In this document: positions 11,855 to 22,940 of the stretch, one piece after another
Numbering within the stretch: position 1 is the stretch's first letter
Layout: each line of letters starts with the position of its first letter
From: Capniomyces stellatus
Taxonomy: Eukaryota > Kickxellomycota > Harpellomycetes > Harpellales > Legeriomycetaceae
Direction of reading: 5' to 3'
Length of the DNA stretch: 64,000 nucleotides
Assembly: GCA_001661515.1 (NCBI GenBank)
Contig: LUVW01000004.1
Coordinates: forward strand, 453,644-517,643
Translations under genes and position numbers: made by a program
Notes under the pieces: model-generated
Told to the model about the DNA's origin: nothing
Seen by the model: only the letters and a program-made list of their open reading frames with translations
The model's database searches: none

Positions 11855-13483
11855 ATGAAGTTCAGTGGAGGAAAAGGATTGTTGTTGGGAGTATTGGCAC
11901 TTTCAGTGACAGTATTTGGTAAGGATAGCAAGAAGGAGAAGGAGGCAGAAGTGGAGACAGAGAAGAGTGATGTGACGGTGTTGTCAGAATCAAACTTTGA
12001 CGAATACACCAAGAAGCATGCACTTTCATTGATAGAGTTCTATGCGCCATGGTGCGGACATTGCAAGTCGCTTGCGCCACACTATGAAAAGGCAGCAACA
12101 GAGCTGAAGGAGAAGTACTCGGAGAAGGAGGTGGAGGTAGACATTGGGCTGGCAAAGGTGGACTGCACAGTGGAAAAGGCGCTGTGCGAGAGGTTCAAGA
12201 TCCAAGGGTTCCCAACGCTATTTGTGTTTAACCATGAGGTGAACAAGCCATACAAGGGGACACGAGAGGCAGCAGGAATTGTGAGCCATATGGTGAAGCA
12301 GTCGTTGCCAACACTGGTGGAGGTAACATCAAAGAAGTTTGAAAAGTTTGCAAAGCCAGAGCGCACAGGGATTCTTGCGTTTGTGAAGGAGGGCAGCGAG
12401 GAGCACAAGGTGATGGAAGCATTGTCAAAGAAGCTGAGCGACGAACACGTTTTTGGATACTCCACAGACAAGAAGTTGGCAAAAGAGCAGGACGTGAAGA
12501 TTCCATCGCTTTTGATGTACAGATCGTTTGAGGATGTGGCCAAGTATGACGGCGAGTTCAATGAGAAGGACATCACCAAGTTTATTGAAACTGAGGCTGT
12601 TGAGGTTCTTGGTGAGATCAATGGTGAAACTTACCAGCTGTACGCCAAGTCCGGTCTCCCACTGGCCTTTGTATTCTACGAGTCCAAGGATAGCCGCGCC
12701 AACCTGGTCAAGGAACTCAAGAAGGTAGCCAACACATACAGAGACAAATTCCACTTTGTATGCATTGACGCCGAAAAGTTTGGCAACATGGCCAAGTCTC
12801 TTGACATGAAGGAGGAATTCCCCGCATTTGCTATCCAGAACCAGTCCACCAGAATGAAGTGGGTCTTCCCGCAAGACAAGAAAATCTCCCACAAGGAAAT
12901 TGCCGCATTTGCCGAGTCTGTCCACGATGGCTCCCTCAAACCAAATATCAAGTCTCAGCCAATCCCCGCCAAGAACGATGCCCCAGCTAAAGTCGTTGTT
13001 GCCGACTCCTTTGAAGACATCATCCTCGACACCAAGAAGGACGTCCTCATTGAATTCTACGCCCCTTGGTGCGGTCACTGCAAGAAGCTCGAGCCAATCT
13101 ACACTGAACTCGCAGAAGCCCTCGCCAAAAACGACCACATTGTCATCGCCAAAATGGATGCCACTGAAAACGATGTTCCAGTAGCCGATAAAGAATTCAA
13201 CATCGAATCCTACCCAACAATCCTCTTTGTCAAGGCCGGTACCAACAAGGTCATCAACTACTCTGGCGCCAGAACCGTTGAAGCCTTTATCAAGTTTATC
13301 AAAGCTAACTCCTCAAAGGACGTCATCGTTGACACCCCAAAGAAGGCTGAAGATGAAGATGAAGATGACAAATCATCCAAGAAATCCGAAAAGAAGAAGG
13401 CTGACGAAAAGAAAAAGGCTGACGAAGAGAAGAAATCCTCCGATGATGACGAAGATGATGATGCTGTTCGTGATGAACTCTAA
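11855..13483 (+). CDS. PDI1: Protein disulfide isomerase
   Basis: Single exon, 542 aa from the ATG at 11855. I chose this start because MKFSGGKGLLLGVLALSVTVFG is a typical signal peptide; an in-frame ATG at 11762 would add a lysine-rich leader in front of it. There are two catalytic thioredoxin domains with APWCGHCK: CGHC at residues 67-70 (domain a) and 406-409 (domain a'). Non-catalytic b and b' regions lie between them. A long acidic and lysine-rich tail follows and ends VRDEL, an HDEL/KDEL-type retrieval signal. The enzyme forms and reshuffles disulfides in the ER lumen. Codon use drifts along the gene: the 3' half is richer in C-ending codons. The 3' flank contains long T and C homopolymers and an N. 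It is convergent with the Fal1 gene. Confidence 0.97.
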   Translation: MKFSGGKGLLLGVLALSVTVFGKDSKKEKEAEVETEKSDVTVLSESNFDEYTKKHALSLIEFYAPWCGHCKSLAPHYEKAATELKEKYSEKEVEVDIGLAKVDCTVEKALCERFKIQGFPTLFVFNHEVNKPYKGTREAAGIVSHMVKQSLPTLVEVTSKKFEKFAKPERTGILAFVKEGSEEHKVMEALSKKLSDEHVFGYSTDKKLAKEQDVKIPSLLMYRSFEDVAKYDGEFNEKDITKFIETEAVEVLGEINGETYQLYAKSGLPLAFVFYESKDSRANLVKELKKVANTYRDKFHFVCIDAEKFGNMAKSLDMKEEFPAFAIQNQSTRMKWVFPQDKKISHKEIAAFAESVHDGSLKPNIKSQPIPAKNDAPAKVVVADSFEDIILDTKKDVLIEFYAPWCGHCKKLEPIYTELAEALAKNDHIVIAKMDATENDVPVADKEFNIESYPTILFVKAGTNKVINYSGARTVEAFIKFIKANSSKDVIVDTPKKAEDEDEDDKSSKKSEKKKADEKKKADEEKKSSDDDEDDDAVRDEL

Positions 13484-13499
13484 ACATCTCCTCTCCCCT

Positions 13500-13593
13500 C
13501 TTCCCAACTTTTTTTTTTTTTCTTTCCCCCCCCCCCCCCCCCCCCCCCCCTNTTTTTTTTTTTTTTTTTTTTTTTTTCCCCCCCCCCCCCCCC
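13500..13593. repeat. Poly-T and poly-C homopolymer block with an unresolved base
   Basis: Directly after the PDI stop come runs of T, about 24 C, an N at 13552, more T and about 17 C. In DNA this AT-rich, such C runs are either real 3'-flank low complexity or a base-calling problem; run lengths should not be trusted. Confidence 0.9.
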
Positions 13594-13760
13594 AACTATT
13601 TCTAGTATTAATTCTTTATTTATTTCTAGTTAAATTCAATCTATTTTATTATTTGTTAAATCAACGTAATAAAATAAAACCGTGTCATTCTTAATTCGAA
13701 TGGTGAAAATCTTTAAAAATAATAACCGAGTTTTTTTTTGTTTTTGTTTTATAGTTTCTA

Positions 13761-15251
13761 TTAAACCAAATTTGCTACATCCATTGGCATCTCGTCTATC
13801 TGTGTGCTATAGTATTGTTCTATATCATGCAGAACTTTGATGTCTTCATTGGTAACAAAGTTAATAGCCACACCCTTGCGTCCAAATCTTCCTGACCTTC
13901 CAATTCTATATACACATTATAACATGGTACAATAAAGTATGATGTAATATAATTTCAAGTAAAAAACGGTTGTCAAGTAAACCATACAAGCAAACAAACA
14001 AACAAACAAACTCGGTAAATAAATAAACAAACTCGGTAAATAGATGAATGAGTAATAACAATTGACGATTTTTACCTGTGAATATAGTTTTCTCTGTTGG
14101 TTGGTAAATCATAGTTTATTACTAGGGAGACTTGTTGGACATCGATTCCTCTAGCCCAAATGTCGGTGGTAATCAGAACTCTACTGGTTCCCATGCGGAA
14201 CTCCTGCATAACAACATCGCGTTGTTTTTGGTCCATATCACCATGCATGCTGGTGACGGTAAAATTAGCGTCTTTCATTTGTTTGGTTAGCCAATCGACT
14301 TTGGACTTGCTGTTGCAGAAGATTACGGCCTGGGTGATAGTAAGGCTGTCGTAAAGGTCGCAAAGCGTTTCAAACTTCCAGTCCTCCTTTTCAACGGACA
14401 CAAAGAACTGGGAAATACCTTCAAGCGTGAGTTCGTCTCTTTTGACCAGAATTCGCAGCGGGTCTGTCATGAACTTTGTGGTGAGTTCGAGCACGTCGTT
14501 GGGCAGCGTTGCACTCAGCAGAACCACTTGTGTTGATGGAGGCAAGTGTCTGTAGATGTCGTAGATTTGGTTTTTGAATCCCATGTCCAGCAGCTGATCT
14601 GCCTCGTCAAGAATCAGCAGCTTCACGTTTTTTGTCCGAAGCGTCTTCCGCTTAATCATGTCAAACACTCTGCCTGGCGTCCCGCTAACCACGTGCTGCC
14701 CATACTCCAACTTCTTCATGTCCTCTCCAACACTCGTACCCCCAATGCAACAATGACACAACACATTCATGTAGTCCCCAAGCGCTAACACCACCGACTG
14801 CGTCTGGATCGCTAACTCCCGCGTAGGCGATAATATCAACGCCTGTGTCTCCCGCAAACTCTGCTGCAATTTCTGTAAAATCGATATCGCTAACGTCGCC
14901 GTCTTTCCCGTTCCCGACTGCGCTTGTGCTATAACATCTCGCCCCTTGATTATCGGGTATATCGCACGCTGCTGTATCGCCGATGGCCTCTCAAAATCTA
15001 TTATTTACCACAAACCATACCCATATTACTATCACTATATCCATATACATATCTATATCACTATTCCATACCACTATTACTATTCCATCATTCCATACTC
15101 AATCATTCCCTTTTCTCCACTTACTGTACGCATATATTCCTCGCAACAAATCCTCCTTTAAATCCAAATCATCAAAACTCGTTATCACCTTCACATCTTT
15201 GCTCGTCTCAAAAACTAACTTGTCATCACTTTTTCTATCAAACCCCGACAT
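13761..15251 (-). CDS. FAL1: DEAD-box RNA helicase of the eIF4A-III/Fal1 type
   Basis: Three exons: 15251-15125, 14997-14076 and 13905-13761, phases consistent, 397 aa. The start is an ATG giving [19 protein letters not shown], close to the eIF4A-III N-terminus. Motifs in order: Q-motif PSAIQQRA, Walker [23 protein letters not shown] (as [12 protein letters not shown]), SAT, ARGIDV and HRIGRSGR. It ends [12 protein letters not shown]. eIF4A-III is the RNA clamp of the exon junction complex; the yeast orthologue Fal1 acts in 18S rRNA maturation. Which role applies here cannot be told from sequence alone. After [11 protein letters not shown] replaces the usual EMLNKGF; this may be a lineage trait. 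Confidence 0.93.
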
Positions 15252-15782
15252 CTTTTATTATCTTCTCTGTATTCCTGTATTTCTTTCAATCTATCCTACA
15301 TTTACTTTCCAACCTACTATAACTGCAAAAACTAGAATGTAAACAATCAATTTAGTCTAACTATTTCCACCTTTATATTTTTCTTCTATGTTTTTTTTTC
15401 CTCCTTTTTTTTCATTTTCGTTCTTTTTTTTCTTCTCTTGATTTCCTTCACGTAAAAGCAAAATCTAACACTATTACATTCGCTAAATTTTTTGAACCTT
15501 TTTAATTGGTACGAAGGTTACAGCTTGATATCTGTTTACTTTGCAATTTATTTTGTGGTTTTCTCAGCAACATTTTTTTAAACCGCCGCGTTTTCTTCGC
15601 TTAAAAAACAATTTTGTCCCCAAGAATTCCCCCTAGTAAAACAACAAATTCAGCTTTCTTAGAACCAACCTATCTATATAAATTAACCGCCCTAAATAAC
15701 AATCCAAAAAACATCAATAGCCAACCCAAGATTGTACACTGAACCTCTTGCCCCATCAATATTACTCAAGTCCCATCATTTG
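15252..15782. other. Spacer upstream of the Fal1 gene
   Basis: About 530 bp, T-rich on the plus strand between 15360 and 15470. It contains the Fal1 promoter side and leads into the eL15 remnant. A frame that opens about 15690 runs into the remnant but shows no recognisable eL15 similarity before about 15790. Confidence 0.5.
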
Positions 15783-16088
15783 AAGTATATCGATTTCAGA
15801 GCCCTCAACTCGTACTGGGTAAACAAAATATCTACTTGCAAATACTTTGATGTCATACTGACCGACCCAAAACCAATAAAACTATATCAGTACGCAACGC
15901 AATAACCAACCGTATATACAACTCTGCTCACTAAAAGACGCGAATACCGCGCCTTCACCCTCCTCCCCTTCCCTACCATCGTCAAGAAGAACCATGGTAT
16001 GGATAAATGATAGAGCTATAACAACACCACCAATGATATTCGTCACTCTGCATGGATGAGACACAATATTCACTCACTCCATATAGTT
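15783..16088 (+). pseudogene. Decayed copy of ribosomal protein eL15 (RPL15), C-terminal half
   Basis: Read in one frame, this stretch gives RALNSYWV, then STCKYFDVILTDPKPIK. That matches the eL15 signature LNSYWV..ST.KYF.VIL.DP at about 18 of 22 positions. Continuing through an in-frame TAA (15903) and a TGA/TAG pair (near 16003), the same frame gives TKRREYRAFT, VKKNHG, NNTTNDIRHSAWMRHN and SL. These line up in order with the eL15 tail (HKHREARGLT, KKSRG, NNT, R, W.RHN, SL). The first half of eL15 is missing or unrecognisable and there is no start codon. The intact gene must be elsewhere. No poly-A tail or target duplication was seen, so retroposition versus segmental duplication is undecided. 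Confidence 0.75.
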
Positions 16089-17399
16089 GTAATGACCAAT
16101 GTCGCCAAAACTCGATTTATTAATCAATTAACAACACATCATATTTATCGGCATTACATAATAATCAGGGCTCTTTTTGCAACTTTTTATTACTTATTTT
16201 GTAATTGTGAGTAACTTGAGAGATCAAGATCAAGTCTGAATAACAAAAACGCACCACACACAAACATAAATTTAGCCTTTAAAACCATATATTCCTGTTG
16301 TTATTGCCACTGTATTGCGTACGTTATTTTCTGAGAATTGCTGTTTTCATTCCATCAAGGAATTAAGCAGCTCTTCCCTTATCCCCAACTGTAATCCAAA
16401 CTCGCACATTTTTTCTCTTTTAGTTTGTACGCCCATTTCGAGGTTAGTCTGTTGATGCCTCAAACAGACTAGTAGTGGTGAGAATGAAGTCACTTTTGTT
16501 TCCTCTTTTTGCATCCATTACTCCTTATTCTCTTTTCACTGATCTCCAAGGCCTACTGTATAACTCTTAAATTCTTTTTTATCTATTTATTGCGAGCTTA
16601 CTCTTAAATTATTGCACAAAAGCATCTTGTAAAATCCAACTTATTTCATTCTATATTCAATTCATTTTGTTTCATTTCATTGCTCCAACTGGCTTTCAAA
16701 TGTCCAACAAGCAAACTCCCCAATTGTTTGGTTTCGAACATTGTTAATCGCCCTTAATAGTATGATCATTGGAATAAAATCTGGTAAAGCTTCTAGCGTT
16801 TATTTATTTGAAAATTTTATTTTCTTTTATTTTTTCTGTTCTAAAAATAGTTGTCGAGTTATAATGTGCTTCCTAGTTATTTAACAATATTGTTATATCC
16901 ATTACCCAATCCAGTAACATAAATTTAGCACCTAATCAAGGAATTGGTTGGATCATCACAATTGCTACCAATTTGGCCTCTTTCACACATTTTGTTTATA
17001 CACGCGAGTTTTAAAATTTTGCGCTTTTAATATTTAGTCTTTCGATTAAGTTACTGTTCTATTAGCATTTCATAATGGTACAGGTATAGAGTTCCAGTAA
17101 TGACCCCAGTTTCCTCAAAGCCATCTGTCTAAATTTATACATTTTATCTTGTTTTCACAACTCGTTTTATTAATATGCCAAGGCAAACCTTTTTGTACAT
17201 CAAAGGCTAAGAAGCAAAGCTAATTGAATCACAATTATCTTTTTTAAAAAAAAAGGGAAACGAGAAGAGAAAGAAGAGAAAGGAGAAGAGAAAGGAAAAG
17301 GGAAAGGAAAAGAATAAGCCGTGGCATCAGTGATACCATAAGGGTCATAGAGTACGTCCAACTGAGACTATACTTGGTACAAACAAGTCAATAGAAATA
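16089..17399. other. Intergenic spacer
   Basis: About 1.3 kb, AT-rich, with no frame that resembles a protein. A purine-rich stretch (GAGAAG repeats, 17257-17312) lies just upstream of the ankyrin gene, echoing the purine-rich leader of PDI. Confidence 0.6.
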
Positions 17400-19367
17400 A
17401 TGAGGAATACAAATATATTTGATACTTTGCCAGTGTTAGTGCTGTCCGAAATATTCATACAAGCTCAAAACCCGCGTGCTTCGACTATATCCAGGTCGAT
17501 GTACAACGCTGCCCACGAAACCTGCACAAAGAAACGTTTTATTCGAAGGTTTATGGAACTGTCCAGCAACAGGTATGATACGGTCCAAGACCTTGAAATC
17601 TTGATTTGCAAAAAATTTCCAAAGGTGTTGGAAAACGAAAACGTTGTTATTGAGGCGCTGCCGTTTCTCAAAGACATCAAATACACAGACTTATTGGAGC
17701 TTGCAATCGACAAAAAATGGATGCGTACTTTGTCCAGCTTGCTTCGAATGTATGTTGTTCTAAATACCGACAAGTCTAGTGTACTGTTTTCAAGCTTTGA
17801 GCTGTATGGAAACATACAGCTTGATATCGACATCAGCGATATGTGTATATCCAGTTACGAAAGATTCGATATGAAGGATATCTACATTGGCGGACTGGTT
17901 GTTAGACCGCTGTACTGTCTAGACATCAGCTCAGAGTGCATTTTAAACAAAATACTCTATTACTACAACTCGATAGTCTCAGACAGCCTAATAGCGCTGA
18001 CAGAAACTAGCTTGGATATACGCGCCAAATTCATTGAGCGCGGCTACTGCCTTGAGCATGGGGAAGCCAAGCTCGACTTGTCAAGTAACAAGCTTTACGA
18101 TACATACATACTGAACATTATCAGCTCCCTCTGCAAGGGCACCAGCTTGGATACGCTCAAGAGATTTATTGGGTTTAAGCATCAATTTGTTGTCAGGTTT
18201 GAGGATCTGGGTATAAGCAGCAGTTATTACAATTTTGATGCCTACGATTCCCAGCTAGAAATGGTTCTTGCCACCAACACAACAAAACACACAAGCCAAG
18301 TACACTCTGCAATCATATATTTTTCCATTTTGCACAACAATGTACACTTCTTGGAATACTTTATTAGCCACAACTTACTCAAGCCATATAATCAGCAGGT
18401 AGTTTGCAACGCGTACAGCTATTCGCGTGGCGTTGTGATGGTGAAAGCGTTTGGGTACATTGAAAAGACAAACAAAAATGTTCTGATGATGCTCAAAACG
18501 GCTTACAAGTCAAAAAACATTGACATCGTCAAGCTGCTGATTGGCTGTGGCGCCAACATATCAACTAGCGGTAACTTTGCACTGCGAACAGCATGCATAA
18601 CAAGCAACGCTAGCACACTCAGATATATCACCAAAAGCGGTGTTAATCTAGGTAACACAGACCACACTGGAATCAAAGAGGCGTGTTTGTCAGGAAACAT
18701 CAAGATTGTCAAGTTGCTGCTTAAAAGCGGAGCCAAAGTGAGCAGTGCTGAAAATAGCGGGCTTGTTGAGGCGTGTAGGTCAAACAACATTGACTTGGTG
18801 AAACTGCTAATAAGTTGCGGTGCGAATCCGGTAGTCGATACAAACAACGGAATCAAACAGTCGGTAGACAACAACAATACGGACATGGTCAGACTGCTAC
18901 TTGAAAACGGCGCAAGTTTGGCCAATGAGGAGTGGAGCAGCATAGAGGTAGCATGCAGGAACAACAACCTAGAAATGGTAAAGCTGCTAATCCAGAACGG
19001 GGCGGAAGTTGGCGATGGCTACTGCAGCGGAATCAAATATGCATGCAGTTCAAACAACTTGGAGTTGGTAAAGTATCTGCTTGAAAACGGTGCAACTCTA
19101 AGCGATGGTGAACACAACGGAATACTCGAGGCGTTCAGGAACAAAAACGCCGAGCTTGTACATTTGCTGATTTCAAACGGCGCCAGTCTGAACCACATCG
19201 ACTACAGCAACGCTGCTGAGGCCTTGAGTTTATTAAAGCTAAATCTGTTTAGCAGTTGCTCAAATTTAAGGCAAACCCTTGTCACAAACATCGACTCGCT
19301 GCTAGGCTGTACAAGCGAGGTTGTATCAATGCTGCTGCTTTGTAACACTGAATATGTCTTGAAATAG
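17400..19367 (+). CDS. Ankyrin-repeat protein with F-box-like N-terminus
   Basis: Intronless, 655 aa. Residues 5-40 (FDTLPVLVLSEIFIQAQNP) resemble a weak F-box-like helix set; this is an inference from the LP..VL..IF spacing. Residues of about 40-360 are alpha-helical without a recognised domain. From about 365 to 600 there are eight ankyrin-type units of about 33 residues, each with a core such as NIDIVKLLIGCGANIS or NLELVKYLLENGATLS. Ankyrin arrays bind protein partners, and F-box/ankyrin fusions can act as substrate receptors of SCF ubiquitin ligases, but no partner can be named here. The repeats are unusually similar to each other, including a shared NG..EAC/SSNN spacer, suggesting recent tandem expansion. 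It lacks introns while most neighbours have several, and it sits alone between long spacers. Confidence 0.85.
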   Translation: MRNTNIFDTLPVLVLSEIFIQAQNPRASTISRSMYNAAHETCTKKRFIRRFMELSSNRYDTVQDLEILICKKFPKVLENENVVIEALPFLKDIKYTDLLELAIDKKWMRTLSSLLRMYVVLNTDKSSVLFSSFELYGNIQLDIDISDMCISSYERFDMKDIYIGGLVVRPLYCLDISSECILNKILYYYNSIVSDSLIALTETSLDIRAKFIERGYCLEHGEAKLDLSSNKLYDTYILNIISSLCKGTSLDTLKRFIGFKHQFVVRFEDLGISSSYYNFDAYDSQLEMVLATNTTKHTSQVHSAIIYFSILHNNVHFLEYFISHNLLKPYNQQVVCNAYSYSRGVVMVKAFGYIEKTNKNVLMMLKTAYKSKNIDIVKLLIGCGANISTSGNFALRTACITSNASTLRYITKSGVNLGNTDHTGIKEACLSGNIKIVKLLLKSGAKVSSAENSGLVEACRSNNIDLVKLLISCGANPVVDTNNGIKQSVDNNNTDMVRLLLENGASLANEEWSSIEVACRNNNLEMVKLLIQNGAEVGDGYCSGIKYACSSNNLELVKYLLENGATLSDGEHNGILEAFRNKNAELVHLLISNGASLNHIDYSNAAEALSLLKLNLFSSCSNLRQTLVTNIDSLLGCTSEVVSMLLLCNTEYVLK

Positions 19368-22300
19368 CGACACACTAATACATGCACTCACGCACACACT
19401 CACACACTCACACACGCACTGACGCACACATAGACTATTGCTGCTGTAAAGTAAAAGCATAGCAGGCTTACTTTTATAGTTTGTACATAAACAGCCTTTT
19501 TCTATAAAAGAAATAAAAAGGAAAAACAAATTATCATGTGCATCGAATTTTGTTCTTCCCCCCTCTTGCCTCTATTGTAGAGATAATGCATAGGGTTCAA
19601 CAATGTAAACATGAGTTTGGATTACAGAACATTAACAAAATAAAGGTGCCTTGGTGACTAATTGATTTATTACTAACTTGGTCAAGCTACCAGACTTCAT
19701 TTTTATTCTGGCTGTTGCTCTGCAGTTTCCTTGTAAGCGCGCTATTGGTATGCGATCTAAACGATGCAGGTCACTATACCAGTAAAAACAGGGGCCACAT
19801 TGGTTGGAATCGATTAAGAAAAAAAAATGGTTATGTGGTCCAGAGCCGCCAAGGTTATAAACCTCCTTGTTTGATATGCCATTTTTTTTGGTTTGAACTG
19901 TGCGTTTTTGGGAATAATGTCTTCATGTTCTTTTATTTTATGTATTTTTTTTTTAATTTCAATTTTAAGGCTTAGCGGGCAGTGATGTAACTGCTTCTAT
20001 TGACATGGACAAAAAGGTCATATGCCACTAGTGGCACTAGTGGCATTAAACAGCTACGTTTAAATGTCACCGCTTTTCACAACTGCTTCTATTTCCACAA
20101 ATAAGAACGCACAACCATGATTTTGCAACCAGATTCGCTTTTAACGATACATAACAAATAGCCCAACACTGTTTCAAAGAGTATAACTATCACTTGTACC
20201 TCCCTCAACTCCTTGTTTTTTTTCAGCGTATTTTAATTTTTTGTTGAAATAAAAACGATTTACAACAAAAAAAACGAAGGCTTGACTTTAATTGCGTAGT
20301 TTTTTGTTCTGTTTTTATGCTTTTTAGGACTATACGTCCTTTTCTTTTGCGCCGTTTTGTTTTAATTACGGCTAATTTTATTGTGGGGTATATCCAAGTA
20401 GAGCAAGTTCATCGCCAATTAAGCACACAGATGAATATGTCGCTGAATCTGCAAGGATCTCGTTTGTTATAAATCCGCGGGTTTCAATAATAAATGTCCA
20501 AAACGGGTCAGTTCGCCTACAATTGTTTTTCTATTTATTGCCCTTCTTTGATTTGCACTTTACGTATTTTCCAGCAGCTTGGCTAATTCTAAAACCACAG
20601 GTTTATGCTGTTTTCAGCTGCTTGCATCAATTAAGAGCTTTTTCCTGCCTTTGTCAAGTTCTACTTTGAAAGCTTGTTACCCCTTCTTAGTAGGGAATGA
20701 TGCTCGAGAATGAGTATTTGTCAGCATCATCAAAAGAAAATAACAACAAAAAAACATGAGGATCGACACTGGCATGGTACAGCTCAATCACGACATCTTG
20801 GCTGGAAGATTTTACTCTACCTTTTTGCTTTCATTTACTTTATTCCTCTTACCAATTCGCATTTTAATATTAGGGGCATTGGGTTTGTTAGAAGGGGAGA
20901 AAACAGAAAACAGAAAATGAGCTTAAAACAAGACGGTTGAGTGCATCGACAGAAATCAGCGAAGCACATGTGTTTGCAGTGCACAAAGAGTTTTCTATTT
21001 TGCTTAATACCAAGCGCAATCCAATTGGACCCGATATCCCACCTCGTATTATAAATCTTGAGGTAAATAGTAGTGCGAGTTTACCGTTTTGGGATATGCT
21101 CTAAACCCCCCTTTTCATTTTCATGCGCTAACTGGGGCTGGTTTAAAGTTCGTGTATAAAAAATATAAGGTGTAGGCGTAGAAAAGTATGACTGGTCTTT
21201 ACTTTGCGTCTTTTTCCTCCATTTTCTCACTTTAATGTTTTTTTTCCTCCATTTTTTCACTTTAATGTTTTTTTTTCGATATTTTTTTTGATATTTTTAC
21301 TATATTTTTTCAATATTTTTTTGATATTTTTTCAATATTTTTTTGATCTTTAACAAGTTATTCATCCAAGGTGGAAATATGCTAATTCTTTGAAAGTTAG
21401 TGCCAAAGTTCCATCACTAAGGCTTTCTTAAGATGAAGTAAATTGTCAAAAGATGAGAAAAAGCTGCCATATCGTGAAATGCCACTGGTTGGGTCTTTAG
21501 CGAACAGGCGAATTGAACAGACAATGTTTGAAACCTTTGCAACAATAATTGATGTGTTCAAAAACTTGCTCCTTCCAAGTTTGTAGAGTTGTAGTAGATG
21601 AAATGGTAGGTTTCACTCGGTATGTAACATATTATTTCTTCCACGCTATTAATAATCAGCACCAATTAAAGCCATCTTTATTAAACTCAGATAAAAAGTA
21701 AATGCTGTTTGGGCTTTGTATTTGTGAGCATAAAAGCAACAATACAATCAGCTCAACATTTCCAATGTTTAAAAGAAAAGTACGTTTTGTATTCTTGTTT
21801 CTACGAGACTGGTAGGCATGGAGGCCAATTTGGCGTTTATAGTCACATTAGTGTTACAGGAGTGCAGCACAATAACAAAAAAAAGAAAGAAAAGGTATCA
21901 ATTGGTGAAATAAACACAGCCAAAAATAGGTAAGCAGCCAAAGCAAATAAACGACGAAAAGCAAATATACAACGAAAAATAAATAAACGACGAAAAGCAA
22001 ATATACAACAAAAAGCAAATATACAGCAAAAAGTAAATAAACGCAACTAAAAGTAAATAAAACAGCACAGTAAATAAAAACATGGTAATCGAGAGTGAAA
22101 AAAAAACAAAAAAAAAAGAAACCAAAACCAAAGCCAAAACTAGAGGCTAGGCGCTTCAAGCTATTTTTGCCATTATTACCGAACTGAGCAACGTTTGGTT
22201 TTCAAGGGGTAAAAAAAAGTCAGTCAACTACAAACAGAAGCTAGATTTGAATTAGTAGCTTGTAAATGGATTTACCTCACGAACTTTCTAGCTTGACCCC

Positions 22301-22940
22301 TGAATTCTGTCGCTCAAAATCACAGTTACAAAGGTGCTAATTTAAAAAACCAAAAACTCTGCGCTTTACGACGAACTTGACTAGTTGTAAATATGGATGG
22401 TAAAGGAGTAAAATATACCAGAGTTTTCGAGCGAGTTGGTAAATATAGCCGAATTTCCACAACTGCCGATAATTTATAATTTATAATTAGAATAAATTGC
22501 ATCGTAATTTTGCGTAAACAAAGAGAAATGACTGGTTTAGAAAATGTTCTAGTGGTCATGTTTTTGTTTTTGTTACATTTTTAATTGGGGATTCAACAGC
22601 TTTAGTAGCGTTAGGTTAGATCTCTCCCTAACCATGTTTTAAACTTGGCTTTAATATATCCTATTTTATTCTACTTGCAATACACTTTCAGTCATTTGTT
22701 TGCTTTTAAAATTAAACAAAGCTTTGGTTATACAAAAAAAAAAGTTTTTGCTATATAAGTAGGCGCCTCAAACTACTGCTACAGCATTTACTCCCCAGAA
22801 AAAGAACATTCAACTTGGTTCAGGCTGATCTTTTGTATTATTAGTCATATATTTTTAAGGTATCAATCGGGGTTTTGTTAGTGTAGTAAAACATATTATT
22901 TTTAAAGACAAGAAGTAAAGAACAAGACGCAGTATAAAAA
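19368..22940. other. Long spacer with coding-like debris
   Basis: About 3.5 kb without a confident gene. It starts with a (CA)n-like tract (19383-19432). A nested palindrome built on CCACTAGTGG lies at about 20023-20046. Open stretches without a consistent gene model occur at 20390-21065 (see separate entry). T-runs at 21235-21345 and AAATA-type repeats at 21930-22075 follow. The end holds the promoter of the first MFS permease. Confidence 0.6.
20390..21065 (+). pseudogene. Possible gene remnant or unrecognised exons
   Basis: Two coding-like stretches lie here. One frame at about 20395-20660 begins SSPIKHTDEYVAESARISF and continues to VQNGSVRLQL. A second, from an AG acceptor at about 20894 to a GTAAAT donor at about 21063, includes SEAHVFAVHKEFSILLN and GPDIPPRIINLE. 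Neither has a clear start and I could not join them in phase. Residue composition looks like real protein rather than chance, but I do not recognise a family. It could be a decayed gene or exons of an intron-rich gene whose small exons I missed. Confidence 0.25.

Noticed and set aside
9878..12012. Several minus-strand open frames upstream of PDI
   Set aside because: They translate the purine-rich strand bias into low-complexity Phe/Leu/Ser strings.
12425..13138. 237-codon open frame antisense to PDI
   Set aside because: It is the mirror of a well-conserved coding region; the PDI frame explains it.
15786..15905. Methyltransferase-like reading of YFDVILTDP
   Set aside because: At first it resembled the DPPW region of MT-A70 enzymes, but the surrounding residues match ribosomal protein eL15 far better and in longer order.
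15882..16073. 63-codon minus-strand open frame
   Set aside because: It lies antisense to the eL15 remnant and has no recognisable family.
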